Assembly: GCA_041393395.1 (NCBI GenBank)
Contig: JAWKKG010000002.1
Location: 434,001-498,000, forward strand
Reading direction: 5' to 3'
From: JAGQIB01 sp041393395
GTDB lineage: Bacteria > ARS69
Length of the DNA: 64,000 nt
Both the position numbers and the translations under genes were made by a program. Of this stretch, positions 1 to 9,662 are shown one piece after another (the first letter of the stretch is position 1; every line of letters begins with the position of its first letter). Below the pieces are notes generated by a model, which saw nothing but the letters and a program-made list of their open reading frames with translations, had not been told where the DNA came from and did no database searches.

Positions 1-1173
1 CATCACCACGAGCAGGCAGACGGCCATCGAGACGCCGGCCGCGGCGAGGATCGGGCCGGCCGCCACGACGATCGCCGTGAGCACGAGCAGCAGCGCGTGG
101 AACGCGTCCACGTGCTCGAACAGCCCCGCGTAGAGCGCATAGATCCCGGCGAGATAGACCGCGACCGGGATCGCGAGCGCGAGCACGGTGGAGACCGGTC
201 CGAGATGCGACGCGTGCTCGATGAAGGAAGCGGCCACGTGCAGGCCGGCACCCGTGGCGGCGATCGCGGCGAGCACGGGGAGATTGCCGTATCCCCAGAA
301 GAACGCGCGGCTTCGGCGCACGTGCAGGATCTCTCCCGCCGGGAGCAGGAAGTAGCACCACCACATCCCGAACGTGAGTCCCATCCCCGCGACAGCTACG
401 AGGGCGGCGTCCAGGGTCCATCCCTGCGCCTCCACGACCGCGGAGAGCGATGCGACCGTGCCGATGACTCCCTCGCCGAGCGCGATGATCGCGAGCAACC
501 CGTACCGCTCCGCCATGTGATGGGCGTGCCACGGTGTTCCGCCGTGACGAGTCTCCGCGAGCCAAGGCCCCGTGATCTCCGCCAGCAGGAGCACGACCAT
601 CAAGATCAACGTCGGCGTCCACGGGAGCGGAACGAAGGCGAAGGCGACCCAGCCGAGCTGGGCGAGCACGATCACCTTCGCGTAGGCGAGACACGCCCGA
701 CGGCACGCCGGACTTTGCCGCGCTGCCCGAATCCACTGGAACACCATCGCGCCCCGCATCACGACGTAGCCGGAGACCATCACCCGGGCGTCGATGCCGT
801 GCCCGGCGTCGATCGAGTGGAACATCCGGGGCAGACCGAGACCGAGCACCGTCACACCGACCATCTGCACCATCGTGGAGAGCCGATAGGCCCAGTCGTC
901 CGTGTCGAACGCGGATGCGAACCACGAGAAGTTCACCCAGGCCCAGAGCACCGCGAACATCGCCAGCAGGAATCCGCCGATTGCCGCGGACCAGTGTCCT
1001 TCCGCGATCAGGTGGGCGAACTGATTCGCCGCCTGTCCGATCGCGACCACGAACGAGAGGTCGTAGAGCAGCTCGAGCGTGGTCGCCGTGCGGCCGCGCT
1101 CGTGCGGGTCGCGCCCGGACATCGGGCGGATATGGTGTGAGCGGTCGACGGGAGATCCGGGGACTTCGGTCAA
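1..1173 (-). CDS. Low-temperature-requirement A (LtrA) family membrane protein, C-terminus cut by window edge
   Basis: The reverse strand reads open from about 1173 to the left edge. The N-terminus carries the LtrA signature: a short 'SGRDPHERGRTATTLELLYD' stretch followed by 'LSFVVAIGQAANQF'. Many hydrophobic segments follow, along with conserved-looking 'WAWVNFSWFASAFDTDD' and 'AERYGLLAIIALGEGVI' stretches, which are characteristic of the family (multi-pass inner-membrane protein, biochemical role unsettled). I prefer a TTG start at 1173, preceded by GAGGAG four bases upstream; an ATG at 1122 is the alternative. About 391 residues are visible, close to the usual family length, so little is missing. 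It lies 127 bp downstream of the ATP-grasp gene on the same strand and may be read with it. Confidence 0.85.
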   Translation of the reverse strand, partial: MTEVPGSPVDRSHHIRPMSGRDPHERGRTATTLELLYDLSFVVAIGQAANQFAHLIAEGHWSAAIGGFLLAMFAVLWAWVNFSWFASAFDTDDWAYRLSTMVQMVGVTVLGLGLPRMFHSIDAGHGIDARVMVSGYVVMRGAMVFQWIRAARQSPACRRACLAYAKVIVLAQLGWVAFAFVPLPWTPTLILMVVLLLAEITGPWLAETRHGGTPWHAHHMAERYGLLAIIALGEGVIGTVASLSAVVEAQGWTLDAALVAVAGMGLTFGMWWCYFLLPAGEILHVRRSRAFFWGYGNLPVLAAIAATGAGLHVAASFIEHASHLGPVSTVLALAIPVAVYLAGIYALYAGLFEHVDAFHALLLVLTAIVVAAGPILAAAGVSMAVCLLVVM

Positions 1174-1300
1174 CGGGCTCCTCGGGCTCGGCGGTGGGGG
1201 AGACGCGACGCCTGCAAAAAGGGACCGGCCCGCGCGCTCGGCGTGCGACGGACCTTAGCACGGCTCCGACGCCCTTGTCGGCGATAGCCACCGGCGGCGG

Positions 1301-2200
1301 TCAACCGAGCAGTGCGAGGATCGCGTCCCGCGCGACCGGCACCGACTCCGGCGCGACTTCGAGATACAGCGACGGGTCGAGCACTTCCAGTTCCATCAGC
1401 AGGAAGCCCTCGGGCGCCCGCACCCCGTCGACGCGTGCGTACGTGAAACGTTCGCCGCAGGCAGTCTCCGCGGTGGACAGAGTCTGCTCGGCACTCTCGA
1501 GGAGCGCCGCCGGCGGGACTCCGATCCGCTCTTTGTGGCCGCCGAACTCCGACTGCACGCGGAAGTCGCCCGGAGCGGGTCGCTTGCGGACGGCGTGAGC
1601 GAAACGTCCGGCGAGAAACACGAACGACCACTCGCCGTCCGTCTCGATCGCGGGCTCGTATCGCTGGATCAGCAGCGGGGCCGATGCCATGGCGCACCGG
1701 AATCGTTCTTCCGCATCCGGCGTCTCGACCTGCGTCGTGTCGACGCGCCACGTGCCGTTCGAGTTGAGGGACACGGCGGGCTTCACCACCGCGCGCGACC
1801 AGTCCGTGCCGGCCAGGACCTCCGACAGGCGACGTGGATCGCCGGGCCGTGCCACGCGCGTCGGTACGATCGCCACGCCGCGCGCGGCGAGATCCTCCAG
1901 GAACACGTCCTTGTCCAGATTCCAGCGGAGCGCGCGCACGGGGTTCGCCACGCGAGCCGTCCCTCGTTCCCGCGCATCCAGCCAGGCGCGGAACTCGGCC
2001 GGGCGCCGGTCGTAGTCCCAGCAGGACCGAAGCACGAGGAGATCGAAATCGTCCCAGTCCACGCGCGGGTCCGACCACACCGCGGGAGAGACGTCGACTC
2101 CGGCGGCGCGCAAGGCGTCCGCGAAGGGGCGATCGTCCGCGTCGAGACGAGGGAGTCCCTCGAACGTGACGAAGGCGACACGCGCCGCGCCGACGTTCAC
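1301..2200 (-). CDS. ATP-grasp domain protein (RimK/glutathione-synthetase-like ligase)
   Basis: The 299-residue protein has ATP-grasp features: an N-terminal Rossmann-like part with 'LLVLRSCWDY', a central 'AVVKPAVSLNSNGTW' nucleotide-binding stretch, and a C-terminal 'RVDGVRAPEGFLLMELEVLD' metal-binding segment with the acidic ELEVLDP motif. Such enzymes form amide or related bonds through an acyl-phosphate; the closest type I recognise is the RimK/DcsG-like group. The substrate cannot be read from sequence. The GTG start overlaps the stop of the upstream kinase gene (GTGA), so translation is probably coupled and the ligase is the third gene of a sigma factor-kinase-ligase operon. No signal peptide, so cytosolic. 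Confidence 0.85.
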   Translation of the reverse strand: MNVGAARVAFVTFEGLPRLDADDRPFADALRAAGVDVSPAVWSDPRVDWDDFDLLVLRSCWDYDRRPAEFRAWLDARERGTARVANPVRALRWNLDKDVFLEDLAARGVAIVPTRVARPGDPRRLSEVLAGTDWSRAVVKPAVSLNSNGTWRVDTTQVETPDAEERFRCAMASAPLLIQRYEPAIETDGEWSFVFLAGRFAHAVRKRPAPGDFRVQSEFGGHKERIGVPPAALLESAEQTLSTAETACGERFTYARVDGVRAPEGFLLMELEVLDPSLYLEVAPESVPVARDAILALLG

Positions 2201-5200
2201 GAACCACCCCGGACCGAGAGCGCCCGGTCCACGGCCGTCGACGTCTCCAGCAGCGAACCGGCGCTCCAGGAGTCGCCGAACCCGCTCTCACCGAGCGCGC
2301 GCCGTGCCTGCTCGACCGCGCCGTTCACCTCCTCGGCGTGGCTGGGGGCCAGGGGGGCGTGGATGCGCTCGCGCATCGCGTGGGCGGCGGCGAGGACTTC
2401 GGCCCCCAGCGCCGGCTCCCCATGCTGGGCCGCGAAGCATCCGATCTGGGTCAGCAACTCCGCGGTGCCCTCCTGGCTGCCGATGGCGTGCATCAGTCGC
2501 AAGCTCTCGCGAAAGTGGCGCGCCGCATTCTCCGTGTCGCCCTCGCCTTCCGCCACCGCACCGAGCAGGTTCCGCGTCGACGCGACACCCCAGCGATCTT
2601 CGGCGTCCTGGTGGATCCGAAGTGCGCGCGTCAGTCGTGCACGCGCCTGCTCGAACCGCCCGGCCACGAGCGCGGCTGCCCCGAGGTTGTTGAGGAGTAC
2701 CCCGATCATCCGCGTGTGCTCGACGTCCTCCGCGATCGTGAGCGCCTGCTCGTACAGCGCTTCCGCCTCGTCGCGTCGTCCTTCTCGCTCCGTGGCGACG
2801 CCGAGATTGGAGAGCGCGAGCAGCTCGGCGGTGCGATTGCCGCGGCGACGCTGGATCGAGAGGTACTCGCCGAACCAATCCCGCGCCTCGGCAAATCGTC
2901 CGAGCGTGAGCGCCACGCCTCCCTTGTTGTGAATCGATCGGGCGAGGACGTCCTCGTCGCCGAGGGTACGCCCGATCGCGAGCGCCTCGTCGTACAGGCA
3001 ATCGGCGCGTTCGGGTTCTCCCCCGTGCAGCGCGAACAGGGCCGCAGCGTTCAGGGCATGGCCGCGAGCGACGGTCGGCAGCTCCGCTCCGCGCTGCGCG
3101 AGTGCGGCCTCGGCGAAGTGGGCACCCTCGCGCCAGTGGGCTCGCATGGCCCAGAACGTCTCGAGCGCCGCGGCCAGCCGGAGTGCGAGCTGCGGATCGT
3201 CGCTCTCGGTGAGCGCATGATCGAGCGCGTGTCGCAGGTTGTCGTGGTCGGCCGAGAACGCGGCCAGGGCGGGCACGGCGTCCGGGCCCTTGAGCCGCGG
3301 CGCGGTTTCCTCGGCCCGCGCGAGAAAGTATCTCGCGTGGCGTGCGCGAACGCTTGCTCGCTCCTCCGAGGACAGCTGTCCGTTCGCGAAGTCGCGCACG
3401 GGATCGAGCAGTCGGAATCGAAGCTCCGCGGTGACGGGGCGCGGCCGACGGTCGATCTCCACGAGCGATTTGTGACGGAGGGAGCGGAGGAGTTCCGCCA
3501 CCGTCGTGGGCTCCTGGTCGGGGGCGGCGATCGCGCGGACGGCGTCGAGAGTGAATCCCGCGAACGGACCGAGATTTCGAAGGAGTCTCCTCTCCGCGGC
3601 TTCCAGAAGGCGATCGCTCCAGGCGAGAACGTCGTCGAGGATCGCGATCGATCCGCCGCGATCGTCTGCCGCCACCCAGGGTTCCTGGCCGATCGTGGCC
3701 GCGCGGGTCGCGGCCAGCTCGATCGCGAGCGGGATCCCCTCGAGGCGTCGACACACCTTCGCGATCATCGCCGCGTTCTCGGGCGTCAGGCGAAAGAACG
3801 GATCCGTCTCTGCGGCGCGCGAGAGGAACAAGGCCACCGATTCGTTCTCGGAGACGTCCGCGACCCGGACGTCGGAGTCGTCGTCCGGCCGGGACAGCCT
3901 CGGCACCACGTGGACCGTTTCCCCCTCGACGTCGAGCGGCACGCGACTGGTCGCGATCACGGCGATGCCGGGACAGTCCGCCAGCACGCGCGTCGCGAGT
4001 GCTCGACAGATCGGGAGGCAGTGCTCGCAGTTGTCGAGGATCAAGCGGAAGCGACGATCGCGGAGTCCGGTGACGACGGCGGAGAGCGCGTCCGCGGCGG
4101 GATCGGACGCGACGTCGCAGCTCGCGGCGACGGTCGCGAGCACGGAGGCGTCGCCGCGAACCGCGGAGAGATCCGCGAAACGCGTCGGCTCGTGCCCGCG
4201 ATCGGGGCGCCGCCGGCCGACCTGGACGGCGAGTCTCGTCTTGCCGACGCCGCCGGGCCCCGTCAGCGTGACGAGGCGCGAACGGTCCAGTCGCCGGGCG
4301 ATCGTCTCCGTTTCTCTCGCCCGCCCCACGAACGCGTTCGACCACGTCGGGAGCGTCGCGACGCCGCTCGGATCGGCGGAGTGGCCGGCCGCGCCGAGCG
4401 ACTCGGAAACGCTTTCCAGGAGACGTCGCACCGATGCGATCGCCTCGGGACGCTCGCTTCTCTCCCGGCGAAGGCAGTGGGCGAGGAGCGCGTTCACGCT
4501 CTCGGGCATCGCCGGGAGTCGACTCCAGTCCGGGGCGTGCGCTCGAGTCGCTCGGGCGCGCTCCTCCGGCGTTCCCGGAAACGCGGCCTCCCCGACGACG
4601 CACTCGTACGCGAGGCAGCCGAAGGCCCAGAGATCCGTTCGAGGGTCGACCGGACCACCGTCCAGTTGCTCGGGCGCCATGTACCCCGGGGTTCCGGTCC
4701 GACGCTCCGTGTCCGTCGCGTGCGTACCTTCCGCTTCGTCGACTCCGCGAGCGAGCCCGAAGTCCACGAGCGTCACATGCCCCTCGGGCGAGACCAGGAC
4801 GTTGTCGGGCTTGAGGTCGCAGTGGACCAGCGAGCGTCGATGCAGCGCTTCGAGGGCGCGCGCGATCTGGATCCACAGGGGGAGGGCTTCGACGAGCTCG
4901 AGCGTGCGTTCCGCGAGCCGTTCGCGCAGCGTCGGATCGTCTACGAGCTCCATCGTGAGGAAATGCAGGCCATCCGCCTCCTCGAGCGTGTGCACGGCGG
5001 CGATGTTCGGATGCTCGACGGCCGCGAGGTGCGCGGCCTCCCGCGCGAAGCGACGCAGCCAGACCGGGTCGCCGGCGAGCCGGGCCGGCAACACCTTGAG
5101 CGCCACGGAACGGCCGAGCACTTCGCTCTCGGCTTCGTAGACGACCCCCATGCCGCCGCGGGCGATCTCGCGCCGAATCGGATAGCGACCGATCCGGTCC

Positions 5201-5391
5201 GGCACCGCGGCGGCGGCGGGCGAAGCGGGGAGCAGAAGGTCCGGGTGCGCGACGTGCACCGCCAGCAAGGACTCGATCTCGTCGCGCAAGGCGCCGTTGC
5301 CCCGGCACTCGAGATCCAGAAAGGCGGGCCACTCCACCGGATCGAGATCGAGCGCCCGGTCGAGGATGTCGTCCACACGCGGATCGCTCAT
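2197..5391 (-). CDS. Ser/Thr protein kinase fused to STAND-type ATPase and TPR domain
   Basis: This is a 1,064-residue signalling protein. Residues about 70-330 are a protein kinase: Gly-loop 'IARGGMGVVYEAES' near 77, catalytic Lys99, 'HCDLKPDN' with Asp192, DFG at 210-212 and 'GYMAPEQL' near 237. The residue before the catalytic Asp is Cys, so this is a non-RD kinase. Residues about 352-640 are a COG3903/AfsR-like P-loop NTPase: Walker A 'GPGGVGKT' at 378-385, Walker B-like 'LILDNCEHC', sensor-like 'VIATSR'. The remainder is tetratricopeptide repeats. No transmembrane segment is visible. The ATG overlaps the stop of the ECF sigma gene (ATGA) and the 3' end overlaps the ATP-grasp gene (GTGA), indicating one coupled operon. 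It probably senses a ligand through the TPRs and phosphorylates an unknown target, possibly the partner sigma factor. Confidence 0.93.
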   Translation of the reverse strand: MSDPRVDDILDRALDLDPVEWPAFLDLECRGNGALRDEIESLLAVHVAHPDLLLPASPAAAAVPDRIGRYPIRREIARGGMGVVYEAESEVLGRSVALKVLPARLAGDPVWLRRFAREAAHLAAVEHPNIAAVHTLEEADGLHFLTMELVDDPTLRERLAERTLELVEALPLWIQIARALEALHRRSLVHCDLKPDNVLVSPEGHVTLVDFGLARGVDEAEGTHATDTERRTGTPGYMAPEQLDGGPVDPRTDLWAFGCLAYECVVGEAAFPGTPEERARATRAHAPDWSRLPAMPESVNALLAHCLRRERSERPEAIASVRRLLESVSESLGAAGHSADPSGVATLPTWSNAFVGRARETETIARRLDRSRLVTLTGPGGVGKTRLAVQVGRRRPDRGHEPTRFADLSAVRGDASVLATVAASCDVASDPAADALSAVVTGLRDRRFRLILDNCEHCLPICRALATRVLADCPGIAVIATSRVPLDVEGETVHVVPRLSRPDDDSDVRVADVSENESVALFLSRAAETDPFFRLTPENAAMIAKVCRRLEGIPLAIELAATRAATIGQEPWVAADDRGGSIAILDDVLAWSDRLLEAAERRLLRNLGPFAGFTLDAVRAIAAPDQEPTTVAELLRSLRHKSLVEIDRRPRPVTAELRFRLLDPVRDFANGQLSSEERASVRARHARYFLARAEETAPRLKGPDAVPALAAFSADHDNLRHALDHALTESDDPQLALRLAAALETFWAMRAHWREGAHFAEAALAQRGAELPTVARGHALNAAALFALHGGEPERADCLYDEALAIGRTLGDEDVLARSIHNKGGVALTLGRFAEARDWFGEYLSIQRRRGNRTAELLALSNLGVATEREGRRDEAEALYEQALTIAEDVEHTRMIGVLLNNLGAAALVAGRFEQARARLTRALRIHQDAEDRWGVASTRNLLGAVAEGEGDTENAARHFRESLRLMHAIGSQEGTAELLTQIGCFAAQHGEPALGAEVLAAAHAMRERIHAPLAPSHAEEVNGAVEQARRALGESGFGDSWSAGSLLETSTAVDRALSVRGGS

Positions 5392-5963
5392 TCGGCGCGC
5401 TCGGGGTCCACGAGCTCCCTCAGCAGGCGGAGGCGGGCGACCCGCCAGTCGCGCTCGACGGTGCGGGACGTCACGCCGATCACCTCGGCCGCCTCCGCCG
5501 CCGTCAGCCCACCGAAATGGAGCAGCTCCACGACCTGCGCCTTCCGCGGATCTTCGGCGGCGAGACGGGACAGGGCCCGGTCCAGATCGAGCACGTCGAG
5601 ACGAGGCTCTTCGCCCGCGATCTCGACCGAATCGAGGCGCACCCGATCCCATCCGCCGCCGCGCTTGTGGCGGCCGCGCGCGCGTGCGTGCTCGATCAGG
5701 ATCTGTCGCATCGCCCGGGCGGCGACCGCGAAGAAGTGGGCGCGGTCCGAGACCGCGAGCGTGGACTGTCCCACGAGACGCAGATACGCCTCGTGCGCCA
5801 GGGCCGTGGCCTGGAGCGTGTGGTCCGGTCGCTCGCGGCGCAGGTGGCGCTGGCCGAGCGCCCGCAGTTCCTCGTAGACGAGCGGCAGCAACTCGTCGAA
5901 CGCCGCGCGGTCGCCTTGCAGGAGGCGTCCGAAGATCTGCGTGGCCTGGCCGGGCGGGGGCAT
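5388..5963 (-). CDS. ECF-type RNA polymerase sigma factor (PF07638 type)
   Basis: The 191-residue protein has the sigma-70 region 2 core ('LVYEELRALGQRHLRRERP', 'LAHEAYLRLV', 'FFAVAARAMRQILIEHAR') and a region 4 helix-turn-helix ('LTAAEAAEVIGVTSRTVERDW'). This pattern is typical of the ECF subgroup in Planctomycetes and related lineages whose neighbours are Ser/Thr kinases rather than anti-sigma factors. It is the first gene of the coupled trio with the kinase-STAND-TPR gene and the ATP-grasp gene; its stop overlaps the kinase start by 4 bp. By analogy with other ECF-kinase pairs the kinase may control its activity by phosphorylation (inference). The promoter probably lies in 5964-6014, a gap of only 51 bp after the protease gene. 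Confidence 0.93.
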   Translation of the reverse strand: MPPPGQATQIFGRLLQGDRAAFDELLPLVYEELRALGQRHLRRERPDHTLQATALAHEAYLRLVGQSTLAVSDRAHFFAVAARAMRQILIEHARARGRHKRGGGWDRVRLDSVEIAGEEPRLDVLDLDRALSRLAAEDPRKAQVVELLHFGGLTAAEAAEVIGVTSRTVERDWRVARLRLLRELVDPERAE

Positions 5964-6014
5964 GAACCCGAAGGTACACCACCCGCGCGCCCGGCCGATA
6001 CCCCGCCCGAGACG

Positions 6015-8528
6015 TCACCGGACGAGCGCGATCCGCACGACGTGACGGCTCTCCGGCCCGTGCACGCGAGCGAAGTACACTCCCGGAGAGACCGGGTGTC
6101 CGCGATCGTCGGTGGCATCCCACCGGGCGTCGTGGTTGCCCGCGGCGAGCGCTCCCGCGACGAGGGTGCGGATCCGGCGTCCCCGCACATCGAAGACGTC
6201 GATGGAAACGTCGCCGGCCCGCGCCGTCGCGAAGCGAATCGAGGTCTCCGACCGGAACGGGTTCGGGAACGCGCTCGGCGGCGTCGGCGCGACCCCGCTC
6301 TCCGGCGCGGCGACCGGACCCGATCCGACATGGAGCAAGTAGTCCTCGGTTTCTCCGAGCGGGTAGGAGCCGAATCCGCCGGAACCCACGCTTCCGGTCC
6401 AGGCCGCGGGGTTCGGGAGCGGCACGTCGGTCAGCGTGAATCGCGCCCAGACGTAGCCGTTCGTCGCGCCGATCGCGATCGGCGCCAGTCCGGCGACGAG
6501 TTGCGAAAGAGGAACGGTCTGGCCGAACGTCGGCGGCACGGGAATGTTGGCGGCGGCGAGCTCGGGCGCCGGCGTGCCGCAGTTGGCATCCACTCCGCCC
6601 CAGGTGCCGTCCTGATTCCAGTCGATCAGGATGCTCAGCCAGGCGTCGGTCGTGAGTTGATTGCGCACGAGAATGTCGAGGTCCGGGCCCCACTGCGCCG
6701 TGCCGCAGGCCGGGCCGAGGTCGCCCGACGACGCCGAGCACGGGACCACGGCGCCGCCCTGGATCGTGTAGGCGGTGGGCGCGAGGAGGCCGTCGTCCGG
6801 GAACGGCGCACCGGGATCGAAGCACTCGTCCGCGTCGTACGCGAACCAGTTCCCGAACGCGAGTCCGCCGTTGCCAGCGTACTCGTAGTCGAGGGTCGCC
6901 CCGAGCCCGAGCTGCAGGCCACCGGAGTGGTACATCGCATCGGACAGGTTCGTGTTCGGCTCGAAGACGGTGGGGAACAGACCGATCACGCCGTTCGACG
7001 GATAGGCGAGGACCCCGTCCGGCGCGTCGCCGAAGTCGCCGCCGCCCGCGATGATCGGCGGCGCGTCGTACACGTAGAGTCGCATCAGGTCGGGACGGGG
7101 ACCGATGTATCCCGGATTGCCGAACGACTGCGGCGTGCCGGAGAGCTCCAGGCGATCGCGCATCACCGTGGCCGGCAGAGCGCCCTGCGCCGGAGTCACG
7201 AACGCGGAGTAGCACGCGATCACGGCGGCGACGTGGGCGGAGGCGCTCGAGGTTCCGCTGAACGTCGAAGTGTAGTCGAAGTCGTTCGTGATCCCTTCCA
7301 AGTACAAGTCGCCGTAGCCCGTGGTCACGACGTTCTCGCCCCATCCCTGAACGTCGACCCGGAACCCGTGCGACGAGAACGACAGCCGCTCGAGATTCCC
7401 CGCGTTTCCGAAGCCGCCGGGATACGCACCGCCGGCGCCCACGACGATCCCGCCCGAATCGCCCGCGAACACGATCGTATTCAGGTCGTAGTTTCCGTTG
7501 CCGGCGGCCTCCACGACGTAGTGGAAGTTCGCGGCGGCGAGCTGGATCGCGGCGTACACGGAGTTCGTGCTCTGGGCGGAGGGATACGTATCCCCGTACA
7601 GCTCGAGCGGAACGTAGTCGGGGCCGGCCGTGTTCGGATCGCCGTAGTCCCACTGCTGCTCGAGGAGGAGCACGCTGCCCGGTGGAGTCATCGCGCTCGC
7701 CAGGAGAATCGCGCCGGCCGGGTTCCAGGACGGTGGCGTGCCGAAGTACGTGCCGCACGTGCGGAAGTTCGCGTCGTGGCAGAGCCCGGTGACGCCCCAG
7801 CCGTTGTCGTCGGCGCACAGGATGCCGGCTACCGCCGTGCCGTGATCGTCGTCGTTGAACGGATCCGCGACGTTCGAGTTGATCTGCGAGGTCAATGCCT
7901 TGGAGATGTCCGCGTGGTCGTAGTTCCAGCTGTACTCGAGATCGCAGATGTGCACGCCGGCGCCGGCGCCGTTCGGCGCGGCGTCGAAGTAGTCGTTGCC
8001 GGTGCCGGAGGGATTCCACGCGGCGGGCGCGCGGTACTCCTGCGCGAAAGCGCCGGGAACGGGAAGCGCGACCGGAAGCGGGACGGGACGCGCGATCGTC
8101 ACGCCGTCGAGGGATTCGAGCGCGGCGGCGAGATCCCAGATCGATCCGTCCTCGATCGTCACCGCGAGGCGATAGACGTTGTTGAGATCGGGGAGATCGA
8201 AGTTCCCGGTGTTCGCGATGCCGCGAGCGCGCAGCTCGTCGACCGTCTCCTCGGACACGGGGGACAGTCGCTGCCACGTGTGGGAGGTGCCGGCGAGGGT
8301 CGCCTCGACGCCGCCGAGGGCGGGCGTCGCGAGATCCGTGAGCGACCCGGCGCGAAGGCGGACCTGGGAGCCGGGGGTGAAGGTCACCTCGATCAGCCCC
8401 GGTTCGCAGGGATATCGAGCCGGGGCTGCGGCGTCGGCGATGCTCACGCCGAGTGTCGGCGACATCGCATAAGTGGCCAAAAAACAAGCGATTACGAGCG
8501 CGGTCGACGGGTTCGGTCGGGTCTGCAT
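6015..8528 (-). CDS. Secreted subtilisin-like serine protease (S8) with GEVED and C-terminal FlgD-like module
   Basis: 837 residues. The N-terminal segment ending 'GVSIADAAA' is a signal peptide. The S8 catalytic triad is visible: Asp196 in 'GVHICDLEYS', His229 in 'DDDHGTAVAGI', Ser427 in 'FSGTSSASAH', with the oxyanion Asn in 'EAAGNGN'. After the protease domain comes a GEVED-like domain ('LIDWNQDGTWGG' ... 'LGETEDYLLH'). The last ~80 residues form the 'NPFRSETSIRFAT...VFDVRGRRIRTL...GVYFARV...VVRIALVR' module shared with six other proteins here. It is probably exported across the outer membrane and may process extracellular protein. The start is ATG at 8528. The gene is transcribed divergently from the one at 8673. 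Confidence 0.92.
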   Translation of the reverse strand: MQTRPNPSTALVIACFLATYAMSPTLGVSIADAAAPARYPCEPGLIEVTFTPGSQVRLRAGSLTDLATPALGGVEATLAGTSHTWQRLSPVSEETVDELRARGIANTGNFDLPDLNNVYRLAVTIEDGSIWDLAAALESLDGVTIARPVPLPVALPVPGAFAQEYRAPAAWNPSGTGNDYFDAAPNGAGAGVHICDLEYSWNYDHADISKALTSQINSNVADPFNDDDHGTAVAGILCADDNGWGVTGLCHDANFRTCGTYFGTPPSWNPAGAILLASAMTPPGSVLLLEQQWDYGDPNTAGPDYVPLELYGDTYPSAQSTNSVYAAIQLAAANFHYVVEAAGNGNYDLNTIVFAGDSGGIVVGAGGAYPGGFGNAGNLERLSFSSHGFRVDVQGWGENVVTTGYGDLYLEGITNDFDYTSTFSGTSSASAHVAAVIACYSAFVTPAQGALPATVMRDRLELSGTPQSFGNPGYIGPRPDLMRLYVYDAPPIIAGGGDFGDAPDGVLAYPSNGVIGLFPTVFEPNTNLSDAMYHSGGLQLGLGATLDYEYAGNGGLAFGNWFAYDADECFDPGAPFPDDGLLAPTAYTIQGGAVVPCSASSGDLGPACGTAQWGPDLDILVRNQLTTDAWLSILIDWNQDGTWGGVDANCGTPAPELAAANIPVPPTFGQTVPLSQLVAGLAPIAIGATNGYVWARFTLTDVPLPNPAAWTGSVGSGGFGSYPLGETEDYLLHVGSGPVAAPESGVAPTPPSAFPNPFRSETSIRFATARAGDVSIDVFDVRGRRIRTLVAGALAAGNHDARWDATDDRGHPVSPGVYFARVHGPESRHVVRIALVR

Positions 8529-8672
8529 GGCGTCCTTCCTCGGTTCAGGCGCGGGCGGCGTCTATTTGGAGAGGCGCCAAGGAGGCGCGGGGACCGACAT
8601 CCGGGGTCGCAAGGGGAGAACGGACCGGCCTCCGCGCGGGCGGCGCCTGCGTGAAGAAACGGAGTGCGAAAT

Positions 8673-9662
8673 ATGAAAGATCCGAGAAGGCACGATCAGG
8701 CGGCCGCTTCGCTGCTCCACCGAGCGAGACGCGATGCGAGAATCCCCGCGCGCGGATGGAAACCGCGTCGACCCGGAGGCCCTCGCTTGCTGCAACGGCT
8801 GTCTCACTTCGTTCGAACTCTCTTGATCGTCGCTCTTGCGAGCGGTGTCTCGCGAGCTGACGCGAGTGCGGGAACTCCCGTGTTGCCCGACGGCATCCAG
8901 GTGCACGTCACGCTCGACCGCGAGAACTACCTCGTCGGCGAGACGGCCATCGCCGTCGTGCGGGTGATCAACGATTCCCCGATCGCCCAGCGAGTTCCGC
9001 CGCTTCCGACGCTGTCAGGACTGCTCGCGATCGAGGACGACGCCGGTCGCAGTCTGCGCCGGTCCGGCACCTTCGTGCGACAGCTCGACGGCACGGCGCT
9101 CGAGCTCGCGCCCGGGGACACGCTCCTCACCGAGTTCGATCTCTGCATCGATCGCGCCGAGGAGTGCCAGTGCTTGAACGAGCGCAGTCGCGCGGTCGTG
9201 GTTCGAACTCCGTCCGGCCTCACGGGCATGGCCGAAATCACGGTCGATCCGGGGGACGCCGCGGATCGTCGGGTCGGGGCGTTGCTCGCTCGATCGCGCG
9301 GCGACCGGCTGACCCGGGTCGAGCGCGTGCGCGTGGCGGACGAGCTCGGCGCGGCGGTCGAATCGGCGAGCTCTCCGCGTCTCGTTCCGTTCGCGATGTT
9401 CGAGCGGATGCGCCAGTGTCAGCTTCTCGGGCAGCGGAACGTCGCGCGGGATCTCGGGATGCAGCTCGTCGACCGTTACCCGGACGACCCGCGGATCGTG
9501 CGGGCCGCTCTCGTGCGCCTCTACAACCTGCTGGATCTCGGCGAGATGAGGGCGTATCTCACCGTTCTCCGGAACGGCGAGAGCGAAGCCGGTCGGGCCG
9601 CCGATCGCATGCTCTCGAACGTCGCGCTCTGGCCCGTGCCCCCGCAACCCCCTACCGGGTGA
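8673..9662 (+). CDS. Secreted hypothetical protein
   Basis: 329 residues from ATG 8673, which has GGAG eight bases upstream; a GTG at 8664 is in frame. An unusually long basic N-region (about 45 residues) precedes a hydrophobic stretch 'FVRTLLIVALASGVSRADA' that looks like a signal peptide; an internal TTG start nearer this stretch (around 8787) would give a more normal leader. The mature part begins with a beta-rich domain ('GIQVHVTLDRENYLVGETAIAVVRV'), as in intermediate-filament or transglutaminase-associated beta-sandwiches, followed by a helical region. I do not recognise a family. Its stop overlaps the GTG start of the metalloprotease-like lipoprotein (GTGA), so the two are probably co-translated and may work together at the cell surface. 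Confidence 0.75.
   Translation: MKDPRRHDQAAASLLHRARRDARIPARGWKPRRPGGPRLLQRLSHFVRTLLIVALASGVSRADASAGTPVLPDGIQVHVTLDRENYLVGETAIAVVRVINDSPIAQRVPPLPTLSGLLAIEDDAGRSLRRSGTFVRQLDGTALELAPGDTLLTEFDLCIDRAEECQCLNERSRAVVVRTPSGLTGMAEITVDPGDAADRRVGALLARSRGDRLTRVERVRVADELGAAVESASSPRLVPFAMFERMRQCQLLGQRNVARDLGMQLVDRYPDDPRIVRAALVRLYNLLDLGEMRAYLTVLRNGESEAGRAADRMLSNVALWPVPPQPPTG

Noticed and set aside
2197..8487. Continuous minus-strand reading frame of over 2,000 codons joining the kinase to the subtilase region
   Set aside because: Only the 3' half (from ATG 5391) encodes a real protein. The upstream part is a shadow frame of the sigma factor and subtilase genes; its Arg-rich, low-complexity translation has no domains.
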